From contig NC_089738.1 of NCBI RefSeq assembly GCF_035083965.1, positions 14,658,734-14,722,733 on the forward strand: a stretch of 64,000 bases of DNA. Direction: 5' to 3'. The notes beneath the pieces are model-generated. The model had not been told where the DNA came from and did no database searches. It saw only the letters and a program-made list of their open reading frames with translations. Position numbers and translations under genes: made by a program. Shown piece by piece: positions 42,101 to 57,100 of the stretch. Numbering within the stretch: the first letter of the stretch is position 1; every line of letters begins with the position of its first letter. The DNA is from Branchiostoma lanceolatum (taxonomy: Eukaryota; Chordata; Leptocardii; Amphioxiformes; Branchiostomatidae).

Positions 42101-45100
42101 CTGAACTTTGTGCTTGGAAGTTTTGCCAACCTCATCCTTGTGAACGTCAACTTCCAGCCGAGGTGAGCATACTGAACTTTTGGCAGGCTAGCTAAGAAAA
42201 TTTCACGTAGACAATATTTTCAATAATGTAGGTTTTGAGACACAATATGTAATTTATGTAATGCGAAATTGAATATGTTTTATTCCCCATAGCATAAACG
42301 ACAAAGTCAGAGTGGTCTTTACCATGAACTCTCTGGGATACATTGTCAATGACCTGCAAGTCATCATCAACCAAGTTGCTTTATCTGGGACCATTGGTAA
42401 CATGACTGTCACTGGTGCTACCTTCGATGCTCAAGGTAATATTGAATGTGATGATGAGTTTCGACTTTGTACAGCTACTATAGCCAGTTTATCTGTCAGG
42501 CTTCTGATTGTTATGTAGGTAACTTATTTGCTTAAAATGGAAGCATATAATTTGGAAGGATAGCCACCAGACTGAGTTTGATGAGTAAGAACACCATAAT
42601 CTTAAATGCTACTCAACAGTGCAACCAATTATACAACACAAATTTTTCCTGAAAGTACTTTGAAAATCATCTAAAGAATCGGTATATTTTGGAGTTGTTA
42701 ATAATATTGTATAACTGTAACAGGGATGCTGTTGTACTACATTTTGGGGAATAACAGCAACATTTCTCCCTATGTATTTATAGGTCCTACAGTTCTCTAT
42801 GGCATTATGGAGGTGAATAGAACATTCACATCAGAGCTCCGAGGCATTTCCAGCTATGAGGCTGCTGCATTAAGTATCACTTTCAAGTACCAGGTGAGCT
42901 GATGTCACTGTTCATTATGACACTCTAAATCAGTAAAATTAAAGGCTCAATGTATAGCTTTTTCTCTATCTTTTAGGACAAAATTGAAGGATAAGTCCAC
43001 CAGGGTATATTTATAGTTTTTCCTTAGTAACACCTTTTCGTATTTTGTATAGTATATTAGATACAATTTTCAATAATGCTGTCTTTCTCCGTGGTACTGA
43101 TACCTCTATGTACTATAGTGTTATGTCTAAAGACTTTCTGTGAGCTGTGATGCTTTAGCTGTTATAAAATGAATATCCTGGTTGATAAAGATTTTTTTGT
43201 AACAACAGTGAACAATTCCAAACAACATGTACATGTAAGTGCTGTACATAAAAGGTTTTAAGGTTACCCACATCAACTAATGGCTCCTACATTTCACAGT
43301 TGCTGCAAAGCTTGACTATCAGTGTCAACTTTGCCAGGATCACCAACATCTCTCCTGGGTAGGTCTCATCAGAACTTTGCATGAAGACTAGGTCTACGTC
43401 CTTGTAATGTTAAAAATGTTTCTGAGGATGTGCCATGTGACACAATATCCTTAATATTTGGTTTCTTATCTAGACATGCTCATTAACCTCCATGTATAGT
43501 AGAGAAAGGCCAAAATTTTAACACAGTTGATCATTTAACAAGTGGAATCTGATTAAATGACATACATGCCACTTGGAGATGTTGATTTATAAAGTCCAGT
43601 ATGACACAGAACAACAACTCCAGAACTTGACAATTCAATGGCATTTTTTTGCTTTCATTCATAAGAAGTTGTCCATTATTAACAGCCATTTCATTTTCTA
43701 TAGCTTGAGGACAGATCTATGTAGAAAGATGGATAATTTGTCCCTATCTTGGGTCCTATGCATCCCCTTGTGATCATCACAATAGCTGGTAAATGTAACG
43801 TCCAAGTTGGGTACATGTACAGGAGTGCAGGAAAATAGGGAATATCTGAGCGATTTTCTTGCCTGTTTCATTACAGATATGCAGCGACGACGACACTTGT
43901 GTCCTTTGTTACTTCAGTGAGTGCTAATGTCTCGGATGCGGTCCTCACCAACTTCAACACTTCTGTGGCTGCTACCCCAATGTTCCTTCAAGGATCACTC
44001 AGTCCAGAATGTAAGACTGTTGTAGCAACTTTTAGATGAGCACTATTATATAAAACAAAACTTTCTCACACCCTACCCTACACTATATTTTATGTGTAAT
44101 TTGAGCTACCTTGATTATCATTGTTAGTGTATGATTCGTTAAGTTAATGTTAAGTAATTTCCTTTGTGATTTGTTATGATTTTGTAAGGGCTCCTTTGGA
44201 AATCCGTTACTCATCTAACTGAAGAGATTACCTTAAAGAATATATAATTTAATAGAAAAACCATACTGTACAACTACTTATAGTCACTTGAAAATAGTTT
44301 AGTTGCTGTGGGTACACTGTAACATTCATGACAAGGAAATCAAAATTATCAAACTTCATACATTTGCAAGAGATTTTTATATCGGATGCATTTGTCATTA
44401 CCATGGGATGGAACTACTCATCATGTTTTATTTGCCAGCAATTTTCTAAATCGTCTTCTTCTTCTGCAACAGTCCCCTTGTGTACTGCAAAGATGGATGT
44501 GGTTTTTGTCCTGGATGGTTCTGGTAGTGTCGGCTACGACAATTTCCAACGGATGAAGTCTTTTGTGAAGAGAGTTGCTGGCAGCTTTGCTATCAGACCG
44601 TCAGCCACCCAGATAAGTCTATTCCAGTACAGCAGCTTTGTCATGCAGGAATTCGCCCTGGACACCTACGGATCCATTGGTGAGATCAACCAGGCCGTTG
44701 ATGCTGTCATGTACCAAGGCGGGGGGACAGCCACAGGACTGGCACTGTACGAAATGAGACAGTATGGCTTCTCCTTTGGTAATGGTGGCCGTCCTGGTAC
44801 ACGGAGGGTTGCCATTCTCTTGACGGATGGCATGTCATCTGACAGTGTTGACAAACATGCGATGGCAGCCTGGCAGGCTGGGATCAGCTTGTATGTTGTT
44901 GGGATTGGATCAAACGTGGACATGGATGAGCTACTGGCAATTGGAGGCACTCCGGACAACGTCTTCGGTCTGAGCAACTTTGGGCAGCTACAGGATCTCA
45001 GCAACCGCCTACCAAACCGTCTGTGTGAACGTATGTACCTGGTCCAGTATATGCTAGATATATTCATCTGCCAATAGATCATTACACTTTGACAAATATT

Positions 45101-48100
45101 CAATACCTTGAGCTGATTTTGATATACAATGTTCAAATTTTCAAACAGAAAAATGATGACATTCTACTGAGAAACAGATTTAAGAATTTCAGGAAGCATT
45201 GCAAGCAATGATTCTGACAATTGTAGGCACTCTGGGCAACTTTGGGCAGTTACAGGATCTGTAAAATTTGAAGATAATGCAAGAAAGATTTGACAAAACC
45301 TATTTTTAACTGGATTCGACTTTTATGGCTTTCTTTCAGTCGGAAGAAGTACCAATCTAATCCTGTCTCTTGATGTTACATCTGTGCCCTGCTCTTCCAT
45401 TTTACGACAGCAGTTTGCCTGCCTTCAGACAGCGGTAAGAAAAAAGACAAAATTCCAAAGTAGTGCTAAATGTACCATTAATTTTGGTGTAATAATGTCA
45501 GATCTAAACCTTTTACTTTTTGGGATAGAAATTTTGTCAAGCATATTGCACAATGATATAATAAGATAATATTGTATCTTAATAACTGCAAAAACTTTTA
45601 CGCCATAAACTACTGCATGTAGTTAATCTATATGTAAGAATTTGTATTGGCTAAAGCGGCTCACTGTTATCTGAAATACATCTATTTTGGGTTCATAGCT
45701 CAACCAGGCTGGACTTTCCTACCAGAATGGAATTCTTTCAGTGGCACCGATTAATCTTGTTCGGTACGTAGAAGATTACACAAGTTAAACTAACAATGAA
45801 TAAGACTTTGTAATGGAGCGTAAATCACAAAGGTTTATCACAGGAAAGTACACGCTATATAGTTTCATTTAATAAATCCAGAGTGGGAAGTAAATGATAA
45901 AGGTTTCAATTTCTGTTGAAGTGGAGAAATAGGGTTTTACTTAATTTTTTCAATGTTTGAAATTATGTTTTTCAAGATAAAAATTGAAAAGATGAATTGA
46001 ATGAAGTATATATATATATCCCAAGACCAGGAGTTTGGCAGCTGTGAACGCTTGTATAACGTTAATACCATAAGACTGTCTTTCAACAGACCACTGGAGT
46101 ACAGCTATCTTTTCCGGTTGGTTTTCTCCCAATATGCTCGAGCTGGCATCACAAGTACCGTAAATCCGTCCACAACTCAGCTTGGAAATCTGACAGTCGC
46201 ATCAGTGAATGTCAGAGATGATGGTAAGAATGCAGGTTTCATGTGGCTGATCTGTGCAATATAAAGATTTGCCAGAATCTTTAATTTGTTTTTTGTTTGC
46301 TGTTTATTGTACATATGAGAACGACACATCATTGCCATTGTTGGTCTGTATTTTCGGGCATGTCAATTTTCCTGTTATACATGATAAGATGTACTCATAA
46401 GATATGTTGATTACTGTGCTCTAATTGTATGTGTAGTTTGTAATCCATCTATGGCTTTTCTTTAGACTCCCTGCCGCTCTTTGTGATGGTTGAGGTCAAC
46501 TACACTTACATCCCTGGAATGGATCAGCCAAACTCTGCAGTGTTTGCCTACTGGACAAACGTTTTTGAAACAAAGGTACACTTCATTGATAATGGTTGAA
46601 TAAAAAAAGTGTCATTGCTTTGTCCTAAACAAGCATAATCATTGTATTTCCAGATCTGTACATTTCACATCGGTCATTATGGTTATGGCGTACACACATG
46701 TGTAGGTTACTAGTAATTCATGGGAACAATTTAATGTATAAAAGTCAGTACTCATCTGATGAATTGAATTGTGTCTTCTATTATACATTGTGATTTGTAC
46801 ATGTAACTCTATCATTTAGTGACTTTTACCTAAAGTTTGCTAATGTATTTTTCAGGAACAGAATCATATTCAAAATGAACAAATCCTTCTTTTTCCTCCA
46901 ACAGTTAACTGGGCTAGAAAATGTCACTGGAATTTTGTCCGTCATTCCAACAGCCTTCAGACCAGGGTAACTATCTCTTTAGTGCAATTTTCCAGACTTT
47001 TTTCATGCATCATAGCCTGTAGTTGATGAATGCTGTTTAAAGAACTGTACCATACAATGAATGTTAAAAGCACATCTTCAAGATAAATAAATGTCAAGGA
47101 TATGGTTACATACATGTGTCTTAAGCAGTAAAATTGTTTACTGGTATCAGTATTTCAGTCCTACATTGGCCGGGATTCAAACTCTTGTCCTCTATAGGTC
47201 CAAAGGCAGAGTTGTGTACTCTAAGACCGTGCACACAGGCTACTCAAAGTTAAACTGAACATGTAAGGCAGCAAAGTATGTTGCTTTTTAGGCATAGAAC
47301 AAGATGATTTACCTTTTTAGTGTATATTGGATTGTTAGAAAGTGACTTTTTACATGGCAACAATTGTGCTTTTTCAGGAATACAGCCACGAGTACCATTG
47401 CAGACGTAACATTGGTAGTCTCCCAAACAGCCAGAAGCTTTGTCCAAACTGCACTGGTGGCAGGGTTCAGGTCTGGGGACATCGATGGTCATCCAGTCAT
47501 TGATGGGACTGTTTCCACAACAGGTAAGATAGACACAGCATATACCATACACCATACAACAATATATAAAATATACAAAACTAAACTTTCTCGCACCCTA
47601 CCCTGTTATGATTTTGTAAGGGCTCCTTTGGAAATACGTAACTCATTTTACTGAAGAGATTACCTTAAAGAATATATAATTTAATAGAAAAACCATACAA
47701 CTACTTATAATAATGTTATAACTTCCGACATTCAACAGAATTTGCCCTGAAAATAGTTTAGTTGCTGTGAGTACACTAACATTCATGACAAGGCAATCAA
47801 AATTATCAAACTTCATACATTTTTGCAAGAGATTTTTATTTCATGCATTTGCCATAACCACGGGTAACGTTACTACTCATCATGTTTCATTTGTCAGCAA
47901 TTTTCTAAATCGTCTTCTTCTTCTGCAACAGTCCCCTTGTGTCCTGCAAAGATGGAAGTGGTTTTTGTCCTGGATGGTTCTGGTAGTGTTGGCTACGACA
48001 ACTTCCAACGGATGAAGTCTTTTGTGAAGAGAGTTGCTGGCAGCTTTGCTATCAGACCGTCAGCAACCCAGATAAGTCTGTTCCAGTACAGCAGCTTTGT

Positions 48101-51100
48101 CATGCAGGAATTCGCCCTGGACACCTACGGATCCATTGGTGAGATCAACCAGGCTATTGATGTTGTCATGTACCAAGGCGGGGGGACAGCCACAGGACTG
48201 GCACTGTACGAAATGAGACAGTATGGCTTCTCCTTTGGTAATGGTGGCCGTCCTGGTACACGGAGGGTTGCCATTCTCTTGACAGATGGCATGTCATCTG
48301 ACAGTGTTGACAAACATGCGATGGCAGCTTGGCAGGCTGGGATCAGCTTGTATGTTGTTGGGATTGGATCAAACGTGGACATGAATGAGCTACTGGCAAT
48401 TGGAGGCACTCCGGACAACATCTTTGGTCTGAGCAACTTTGGACAGCTACAGGATCTCAGCAACCGCCTACCAAACCGTCTGTGTGAACGTATGTACCTG
48501 GTCCGGTATTTGTTGATCTACTCATCTGCCTGAACGCCATTACACTGTGACAAATATTCAATCGGTTGTCCTACTTTTGATTTACAATGTGCAAATTTAC
48601 ATATCAACAGACAGAAAACCAGAGTCAGCTAAAGGGTTGCTACTAAATAAGAGATAAGCATTGCAAATACTGATTCATACATGATCTGTAAATTTTGATG
48701 AGTTTTTTTCTTGTTGATGATGCTCAATTTTCACATTTTCTGGCTTTATTTCAGTTGGAAGAAGTATGAGTCTAATCGTGTCTCTAGATGTCGCATCTAT
48801 GCCCTGTTCTCCCATTTTACGACAGCAGTTTATCTGCCTACAGACAGCGGTAAGAAAAAAGACAAAATTCCAAAATAGTGCTAAATGTATAACATCAATT
48901 TTGGTGTAATAATATCAGATCTAAACCTTTTACTTTTTTGGATAGTTATATCACAGGAGTATGTATGACCTTAGACTTTTACCTGAGGAAATTTTGTCTA
49001 GCACATCGCACAATGAAATAATGAGATAATCTTGTATCTTAATAACTGAAAAAACTTTTATGCCATAAACTGCTAAATGTGAATCTACATGTAAGAATTT
49101 TCATTGATTAAGTTTGCTTACTGTGATTCTATCTATTTTGGTTTCATAGCTCAACCAGGCTGGACTTTCCTACGAGAATGGAATTCTTTCAGTGGCACCG
49201 ATTAATCTTGTTCGGTACGTAGAAGATTACACAAGTTTAACACTAACAATGAATAAGACTTTGTAATGGAGGGTAAATCGCAAAGGTTTAGCACAGGAAA
49301 GTACACAGTAGTTTAAATTGATACCAATCCGGAGTAGTATGTATATGTACATGTAGGTGATAAAGGTTTTAATTTCTGGTGAAAAGTGAAGAAATTGGGC
49401 TTTGCTAATTTTTTGTTCAATGTTTGAAATCATATTTTTCAAGATAAAGATTGAAAACATGAATTGAATTAAGTATATATCCCAAGACCATGAACACTTG
49501 TATGATACCATAAAACAATCTGTTAACAGACCACTGGAGTACAGCTACATTTTCCGGTTGGTTTTCTCCCAATATGCTCGAGCTGGCATCACAAGTACCG
49601 TAAATCCGGCCACAACTCAGCTAGGAAATCTGACGGTCGCATCAGTGAATGTCAGAGATGATGGTAAGAATGCAGGTTTCATGTGGCTGATCTGTGCAAT
49701 ATAAAGATTTGCCAGAATCTTTAATTTGTTTTTTGTTTGCTGTTTATTGTACATATGAGAACGACACATCATTGCCATTGTTGGTCTGTATTTTCGGGCA
49801 TGTCAATTTTCCTGTTATACATGATAAGATGTACTCATAAGATATGTTGATTACTGTGCTCTAATTGTATGTGTAGTTTGTAATCCATCTATGGCTTTTC
49901 TCTAGACTCCCTGCCACTCTTTGTGATGGTTGAGGTCAACTACACTTACATCCCTGGAATGGATCAGCCAAACTCTGCAGTGTTTACCTACTGGACAAAC
50001 GTTTTTGAAACAAAGGTACACTTCATTGATAATGGTTGAATAAAAAAAGTGTCATTGCTTTGTCCTAAACAAGCACAATCATTGTATTTCTAGATCTGTA
50101 CATTTCACATCGGTCATTATGGTTATGCCGTACACACGTGTAGGTTACTAGTAATTCATGGGAACAATTTAATGTATATCAGTCAGTACTCATCTGATGA
50201 ATTGAATTGTGTCTTCTATTGTACATTGTAATTTGTACATGTAACTCTATCATTTAGTGGCTAATTTACCTAAAGTTTGCTAATAATTTTTCAGGAACAG
50301 AATCATAATATTCAAAATGAACAAATCCTTCTTTTTCCTCCAACAGTTAACTGGGCTTGAAAATGTCACTGGAATTCTGTCTGTCATTCCAACAGCCTTC
50401 AGACCTGGGTAACTATCTCTTAACAATTTTTGTGGACTCCATGACTCATAACCTGTAGTTTATGAATGAACTGCACCATACAATGTTAAAATCCCATCTT
50501 CAAGATGAAAAAATGTCAAGGATATGGTAACATGTGTCTTAAGCAGTAAAATGTTTACTGGTATCAGTATTTCAGTCCTACATAGGCTGGGATTCAAACT
50601 CTTGACCTCTTGGTTGTTTACTCTTAGACCATGCACACAAGAGAGTTAATCTGAACATGTAAGGCAGCTAAGAATGTTGCTTTCTAAGCACAGGACAAGA
50701 TGATTTACCTTTTTGGTGTATATTGTTAAAAAGTGACGTTTTACATGGCAACAATTGTGCATTTCAGGAATACAGCCACAAGTACCATTGCAGACGTAAC
50801 ATTAGTCGTCTCCCAAACAGCGAGCATGTTTGTCCAAACTGCACTGGTGGCAGGATTCAGGTCTGGGGACATCGATGGTCATCCAGTCATCGGTGGGACT
50901 GTTTCCACAACAGGTAAGATAGACACAGCATATACCATACACCATACACCAATATATGAAATATACAAAACTAAACTTTCTCGCACCCTACCCTGTTATG
51001 ATTTTGTAAGGGCTCCTTTGGAAATACGTAATTCATTTTACTGAAGAGATTACCTTAAAGAATATATAGTTTAATAGAAAAACCATACAACTACTTATAA

Positions 51101-54100
51101 TCACTTCCTACATTCAACAGAATGTGCCCTGAAAATAGTTAAGTTGCTGTGAGTACACTGTATTATTCATGACAAGGAAATCAAAATTATCAAACTTCAT
51201 ACATTTTTGCAAGAGATTTTTATTTCATGCATTTGCCATAACCACGGGTAACATTACTACTCATCATGTTTTATTTGTCAGCAATTTTCTAAATCGTCTT
51301 CTTCTTCTGCAACAGTGCCCTTGTGTCCTGCAAAGATGGAAGTGGTTTTCATCCTTGATGGTTCTGGTAGTGTCGGCTACGACAATTTCCAACGGATGAA
51401 GTCTTTTGTGAAGAGAGTTGCTGGCAGCTTTGCTATCGGACCGTCAGCCACCCAGATAAGTCTGTTCCAGTACAGCCACTTTGTCATGCAGGAATTTGCC
51501 CTGGACACCTACGGATCCATTGGTGAGATCAACCAGGCTGTTGATGTTGTCATGTACCAAGGCGGGGGGACAGCCACAGGACTGGCACTGTACGAAATGA
51601 GACAGTATGGCTTCTCCTTTGGTAATGGTGGCCGCCCTGGTACACGGAGGGTTGCCATTCTCTTGACGGATGGCATGTCATCTGACAGTGTTGACAAACA
51701 TGCGATGGCAGCCTGGCAGGCTGGGATCAGCTTGTATGTTGTTGGGATTGGATCAAACGTGGACATGAATGAGCTACTGGCAATTGGAGGCACTCCGGAC
51801 AACATCTTTGGTCTGAGCAACTTTGGACAGCTACAGGATCTCAGCAACCGCCTACCAAACCGTCTGTGTGAACGTATGTACCTGGTCCGGTTTTTGCTAG
51901 ATATATTCATCTGCCAAGAGATCATTACACTTTGACAAATATTCAATACCTTGAGCTGATTTTGATATACAATGTTCAAATTTTCAAACAGAAAAATGAT
52001 GACATTCTACTGAGAAAGAGATTTAAGAATTTCAGGAAGCATTGCAAGCAATGATTGTGACAATTGTAGGCACTCTGGGCAACTTTGGGCAGTTACAGGA
52101 TCTGTAAAATTTGAAGATAATGCAAGAAAGATTTGACAAAACCTATTTTTAACTGGATTCGACTTTTATGGCTTTCTTTCAGTCGGAAGAAGTACCAATC
52201 TAATCCTATCTCTTGATGTTACATCTGTGCCCTGCTCTTCCATTTTACGACAGCAGTTTGCCTGCCTTCAGACAGCGGTAAGAAAAAAAACCAAAATTCC
52301 AAAGTAGTGCTAAATGTACCATTAATTTTGGTGTAATAATGTCAGATCTAAACCTTTTACTTTTTGGGATAGAAATTTTGTCAAGCATATTGCACAATGA
52401 TATAATAAGATTATCTTATTATATCATTGTGCAATATGCTTGACAAAATTTCTAATATTGTATCTTAATAACTGCAAAAACTTTAAAATTTACGCCATAA
52501 ACTACTGCATGTAGTTAATCTACATGTAAGAATTTGTATTGGCTAAAGCGGCTCACTGTTATTTAAAGTACATGTACATCTATTTTGGGTTCATAGCTCA
52601 ACCTGGCTGGACTTTCCTACCAGAATGGAATTCTTTCAGTGGCACCGATTAATCTTGTTCGGTATGTAGAAGATTACACAAGTTTAACACTTGACAAGAC
52701 GTGGTGGAGGGTAAATCATTAAGGTTTAGCACAGGAAAGTACACACTAGTTTCATTTGATACTAATCCAGATTGGGGAGTAAATGATAAAGCTTTCAATT
52801 ACTGTTGAAGAGTGGAGAAATTAAGTTTTACGCAGACATGTCATTCAAGATAATAATTGAAAAAATGAATTAAAGGAAGTAAGACAGGATATTTGGCAGC
52901 CGTGAACACTTGCATAATACCATAAAACTGTCTTTCAACAGACCACTGGAGTACAGCTATGTTTTCCGGTTGGTTTTCTCCCAATATGCTCGAGATGGCA
53001 TCGCAAGTGCTGTAAATCCAGCCACAACTCAGCTAGGAAATCTGACGGTCGCATCAGTGAATGTCAGAGATGATGGTAAGAATGCATGTTTCATGTGGCT
53101 GATACTAGGTAAATTCATGCAATATATAAATTTGCCAAATTTGCCATTTTAAATTACACCTGCAGGACCTGGTGTAATATATGTTAATTGTACATAAAGT
53201 CATACAACATATCATTACTATTGTTGGTCAGCTCTGTATTTTCGGGCATGCATGTTAATTTTCTTGTTATACATGATGATATTTACTCTGAGATATCTTG
53301 ATGACTGTGCTATTGTTGTATGACGAAGTTTGTAATACATCTATTGCTTATATCTAGACTCGCTGCCACTCTTTGTGATGGTTGAGGTCAACTACACTTA
53401 CATCCCTGGAATGGATCAGCCAAACTCTGCAGTGTTTGCCTATTGGACAAACGTTTTTGAAACAAAGGTAGAATTTTATTTAAATTTAAATTTTGCCATT
53501 GCTTTGTCCAAAATGAGGATTGTTTTTCTTTAAAAATTCACATCGGTCATTATGGTTATGACCAGATGCATAATGAAGGTTACTGTAACAGTTAGTAATC
53601 TATAGCTAGTAAAATCCTCTGTTTAATGTACTAAATGATAGAAAGCAGCACTATGAATTAAATTATGACATGTAGCCATTGATATATAATTATAGCAAAA
53701 TTGCAAGTGGCTTTGTTGCAAATTTTACATCAAGCCAAGACATGATTTTACAATGCTTCAGGAGCACAAAGTACAAAATTAACAAACTTCTTTTTCTTCC
53801 TACAGTTAACAGGGCTAGAAAATGTCACTGGAATACTGTCCGTCATTCCAACAGCCTTCAGACCAGGGTACTATCTCTTAAGAACAATTTTCTAGACTCC
53901 ATGACTATAACCTGTAGTTTATGAATGAACTGCACCATACAATGTTAATTAGAAGCACATCTTCAAGATGAACAAATGTCAGGGATATGGTTGCATGTGT
54001 CTTAAGCAGTAATAAAAATGTATACTGGTATCAGTATTTCAGTCCTACATTGGTCGGGATTCAAACTCTGGACCTGACACAGACCATGCACACCAACTTA

Positions 54101-57100
54101 CTTAGAGTTCAACAGAACTTGTAAGGCATGAACTAAGTATGTCGCTTTTTAAGCATAGAAAAAGATGATTTTTGGTGTTCATTGTATATTGAAGAGTTTA
54201 TAGGTAACGTTTTACATGGCAACAATTGTGCTTTTTTCAGGAATACAGCAACGAGTACCATTGCAGACGTAACATTGGTAGTCTTGCAAACAGCCAGAAG
54301 CTTTGTCCAAACTGCACTGGTGGCAGGATTCAGGTCTGGGGACATCGATGGTCACCCAGTCATCGGTGGGACTGTATCCCCCACAGGTTAGATAGATACA
54401 GCATACACCACGTAGGTGCATGTTTTGTTTTACAAAGTTACCCCACGTTTCCCAAGGATATTTTGCTTAAGCTGCTCTAAAGTGCAGCTTTAGTTATGTA
54501 AAGGTTGCGCTCTGTGCATGGTATATCCATGGAAGCAATTTTGTAATAATTTTTAACTGGACCAGGAAAATATTTGCGCTAGTCTGATACATGTATTATG
54601 TTCTGTGAAATTAGTAATGAGTTCTTTTTTACTAAATCAGGGGCCAAATATTTCATTTTGCTAGTCACTATACTGCATAATTATGTAGTTTAGATTGTTT
54701 CTAGTAGTCACTTGACTGTTAGGTATTGGTTTTGTTACCACATGACATATTTCTTGGTTAAATAGATCTTTAACGAAAATCTACTTGCTGAATCAATTGG
54801 TCTTGGCAGCTTCATGTTGAAAGTTTATTGCAAATTCTTGCCTGTAGGCTAATTACAAGTACATGTAACTTGAAAAGGACAGACATTGATGAAAAGTATA
54901 GCATGTGACTACTATAGTCTTTATTCAAACATATACTTCTTACAGTTCTCACCTGCCCTGTCAAGTTGGACCTGGTGTTTGTCCTGGACAGTAGTGATAG
55001 TGTCGGCTTGCAAGATTTTGAAATGATGAGGCAGTTCCTCCTGAAAACCTTGGGAGACTTCAACATTGGACCTGATGCAACACAGATTGGACTGGTGCAG
55101 TATGCAGACGCCGCTGAAACGAAATTTGCCCTAGATTCCTTCAGCAGTCCAACCTCATTGATGGATACCATCAGAACCGTTCAACACACTGGGGGTACAA
55201 CCAACACCGGTAATGCTTTGGACTACACGGTACAGTATATGTTTGCCAGCAGGACCGGGGCACGGCAGGATTCAACCAAGATAGCCATAGTGCTGACTGG
55301 TGGGGCATCATCTGATGAGGTCAGAGCAGCAGCGCAGAGGATGCGGAAATCAAATGTGATCACCTACGCCATTGGAATTGGCAGTGGGATTGACTATGCC
55401 CAGCTGGATTATATCGCAGGAGCACCAACAAGTCTGACTATACTGCAGGCGTTTACTGGTCTCATACAGCTACGTAACACCCTCCCAAGACAGTTATGTC
55501 AAGGTGTGTAGTGTATTGCAAGACTGAAATTTAATGTGTTTCAAATAAAACATTATTCTACTTAGTATGCTTTTGAACTCAAGACAATTTTTTTGTTGCT
55601 TTGGTCACCAGTTACTACAGTAAAACACCTGTAAAATGTGTATGTACATTGAACTGTATTTTTAGGTAAATGTTAGACTATACTGAAAAAACATGAATTA
55701 AAGTTACTGCAAAATTCCTGACAATTGTAAGCTGAGTCTAATACAAATAGTAGATAAGACTTATGACATTTGATGCTACTCAAAGTTTACATGAAAAATA
55801 AAAGATTTACAAGTACAGTGAGCCTATTGATTAAAAGGCTTCCTCCAATCATGTTACAGTCAGCTCCAGTGTGCCATACATTGTGAACATCCCCATCAGC
55901 ACATACAACTATTCCGTTGACTACCTGGATGCCAACACTTCCACATCCCTGCAGTTGTTCACCCAGCTGAATGAGGCCGTAAGTACACATTTCAATATTG
56001 GATATATATAAATGTATAGCAATCTCTTCAACAATTTGAATGACTGTGATATTTGATATGATAGCTCTATGATGTTTTGCTGTGTTAACCAACATGTACA
56101 CTGGCAGATACATAATGGTGACAAGTGTATTGCTATTTGCAATTACCATGGTTTGCAGTCTATAGCTACATTTGAAAAGCATATTTTTCATTGCCAAAGC
56201 TTTCATTTGACTGCCTAAACATAATTGGTAGCATTAGTCAGTAGTAATATTGATAAAACATATGGGTTGAAATACAGAGATGCTTTTGAAGAAAACAATT
56301 CTGCAAATTTTATGGATCTTGCTGCTTAATGATTTTATTGATGATGTATTGTATAATGCATACACAGTGGATGTTTTATCTCAAGATATATTATGTATAT
56401 ATACTTACATGTATTTCATTCTTTTTCAGGTCAACTTCAGCTTTACAGGTGTTCCAGGATTTATTGTGCAGCCGATGGCCTTTGCACCTGGGTAAGAAGT
56501 TTGTCAAACATTCCTTGACTTGTAAATGTTATGTGTACAAAATGTTAATCCCCAGAACATAATGTCTGCAGTATTTTGGACACAATGATATAGCAGTGGC
56601 AACAAGAAGATATTACATTGTAATCAGTGTTTCTATTGGTGACTAGTAGGAATCATCATAATGCTTCAGGGAAACAGAATGCTTCAGGTTCAGACAACCC
56701 ACGCATCAAATATTTAGCCCAGTTCCAGCACAGGCCACCTAGCTAGGTTTTACACAAAGAACTCAAGGACCTGTAATGTAAAATCTAGATCTACCTGCAT
56801 TTGTTTATTTAACAGGTTGATATTCTAAACAATGATGATAAGAAGGAATGTGATCAGGTATAGTTCCTTCTCCCTTAAAATGTTTACCTGATGCATATCT
56901 TACATCATGGCATGTCAAACTCCCCAGCATATTGCAACCATAGTCCATGAAGGAAGAACAATTTTGCAAATTAATTTGATGATAATAAATCATCTTCAAC
57001 AATTGGTGTTTTGTTACAGACCTGACAATTCTGTCTCAGCTGTATGCCAGATGTCCATCTCCCCTTATGCCGTCACTGATGTCACTACCAGATTCCAAAG

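Larger units (their letters stand above)
44473..54945 (+). repeat. tandem segmental triplication, units of about 3.4-3.6 kb
   Basis: Units 44473-47931, 47932-51315 and 51316-54945 each contain a vWFA exon, a C-terminal SEA (3 exons) and an N-terminal SEA (3 exons). Exons are almost identical and so are many introns. Similarity is patchy: units 1 and 3 share the intron after vWFA (both 309 bases), whereas units 1 and 2 share the intron between the SEAs (both 242 bases, one difference seen). Similarity also extends about 180 bases upstream of 44473. Confidence 0.95.

Noticed and set aside
44328-44472. N-terminal extension of the vWFA-6 frame with a Met at 44328
   Set aside because: The segment is intron: it has a pyrimidine tract and CAACAG acceptor, and the same position in units 2 and 3 is interrupted or out of frame.
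44666-45136. 156-residue - strand frame opposite vWFA-6 (also opposite modules 7 and 8)
   Set aside because: It is the antisense shadow of a conserved exon, repeated with each copy; the + strand frame has the domain motifs and splice sites.
47169-47238. - strand tRNA gene in the triplicated unit
   Set aside because: Only short box-like remnants of 45-70 bases; no complete cloverleaf, and each copy has different deletions.
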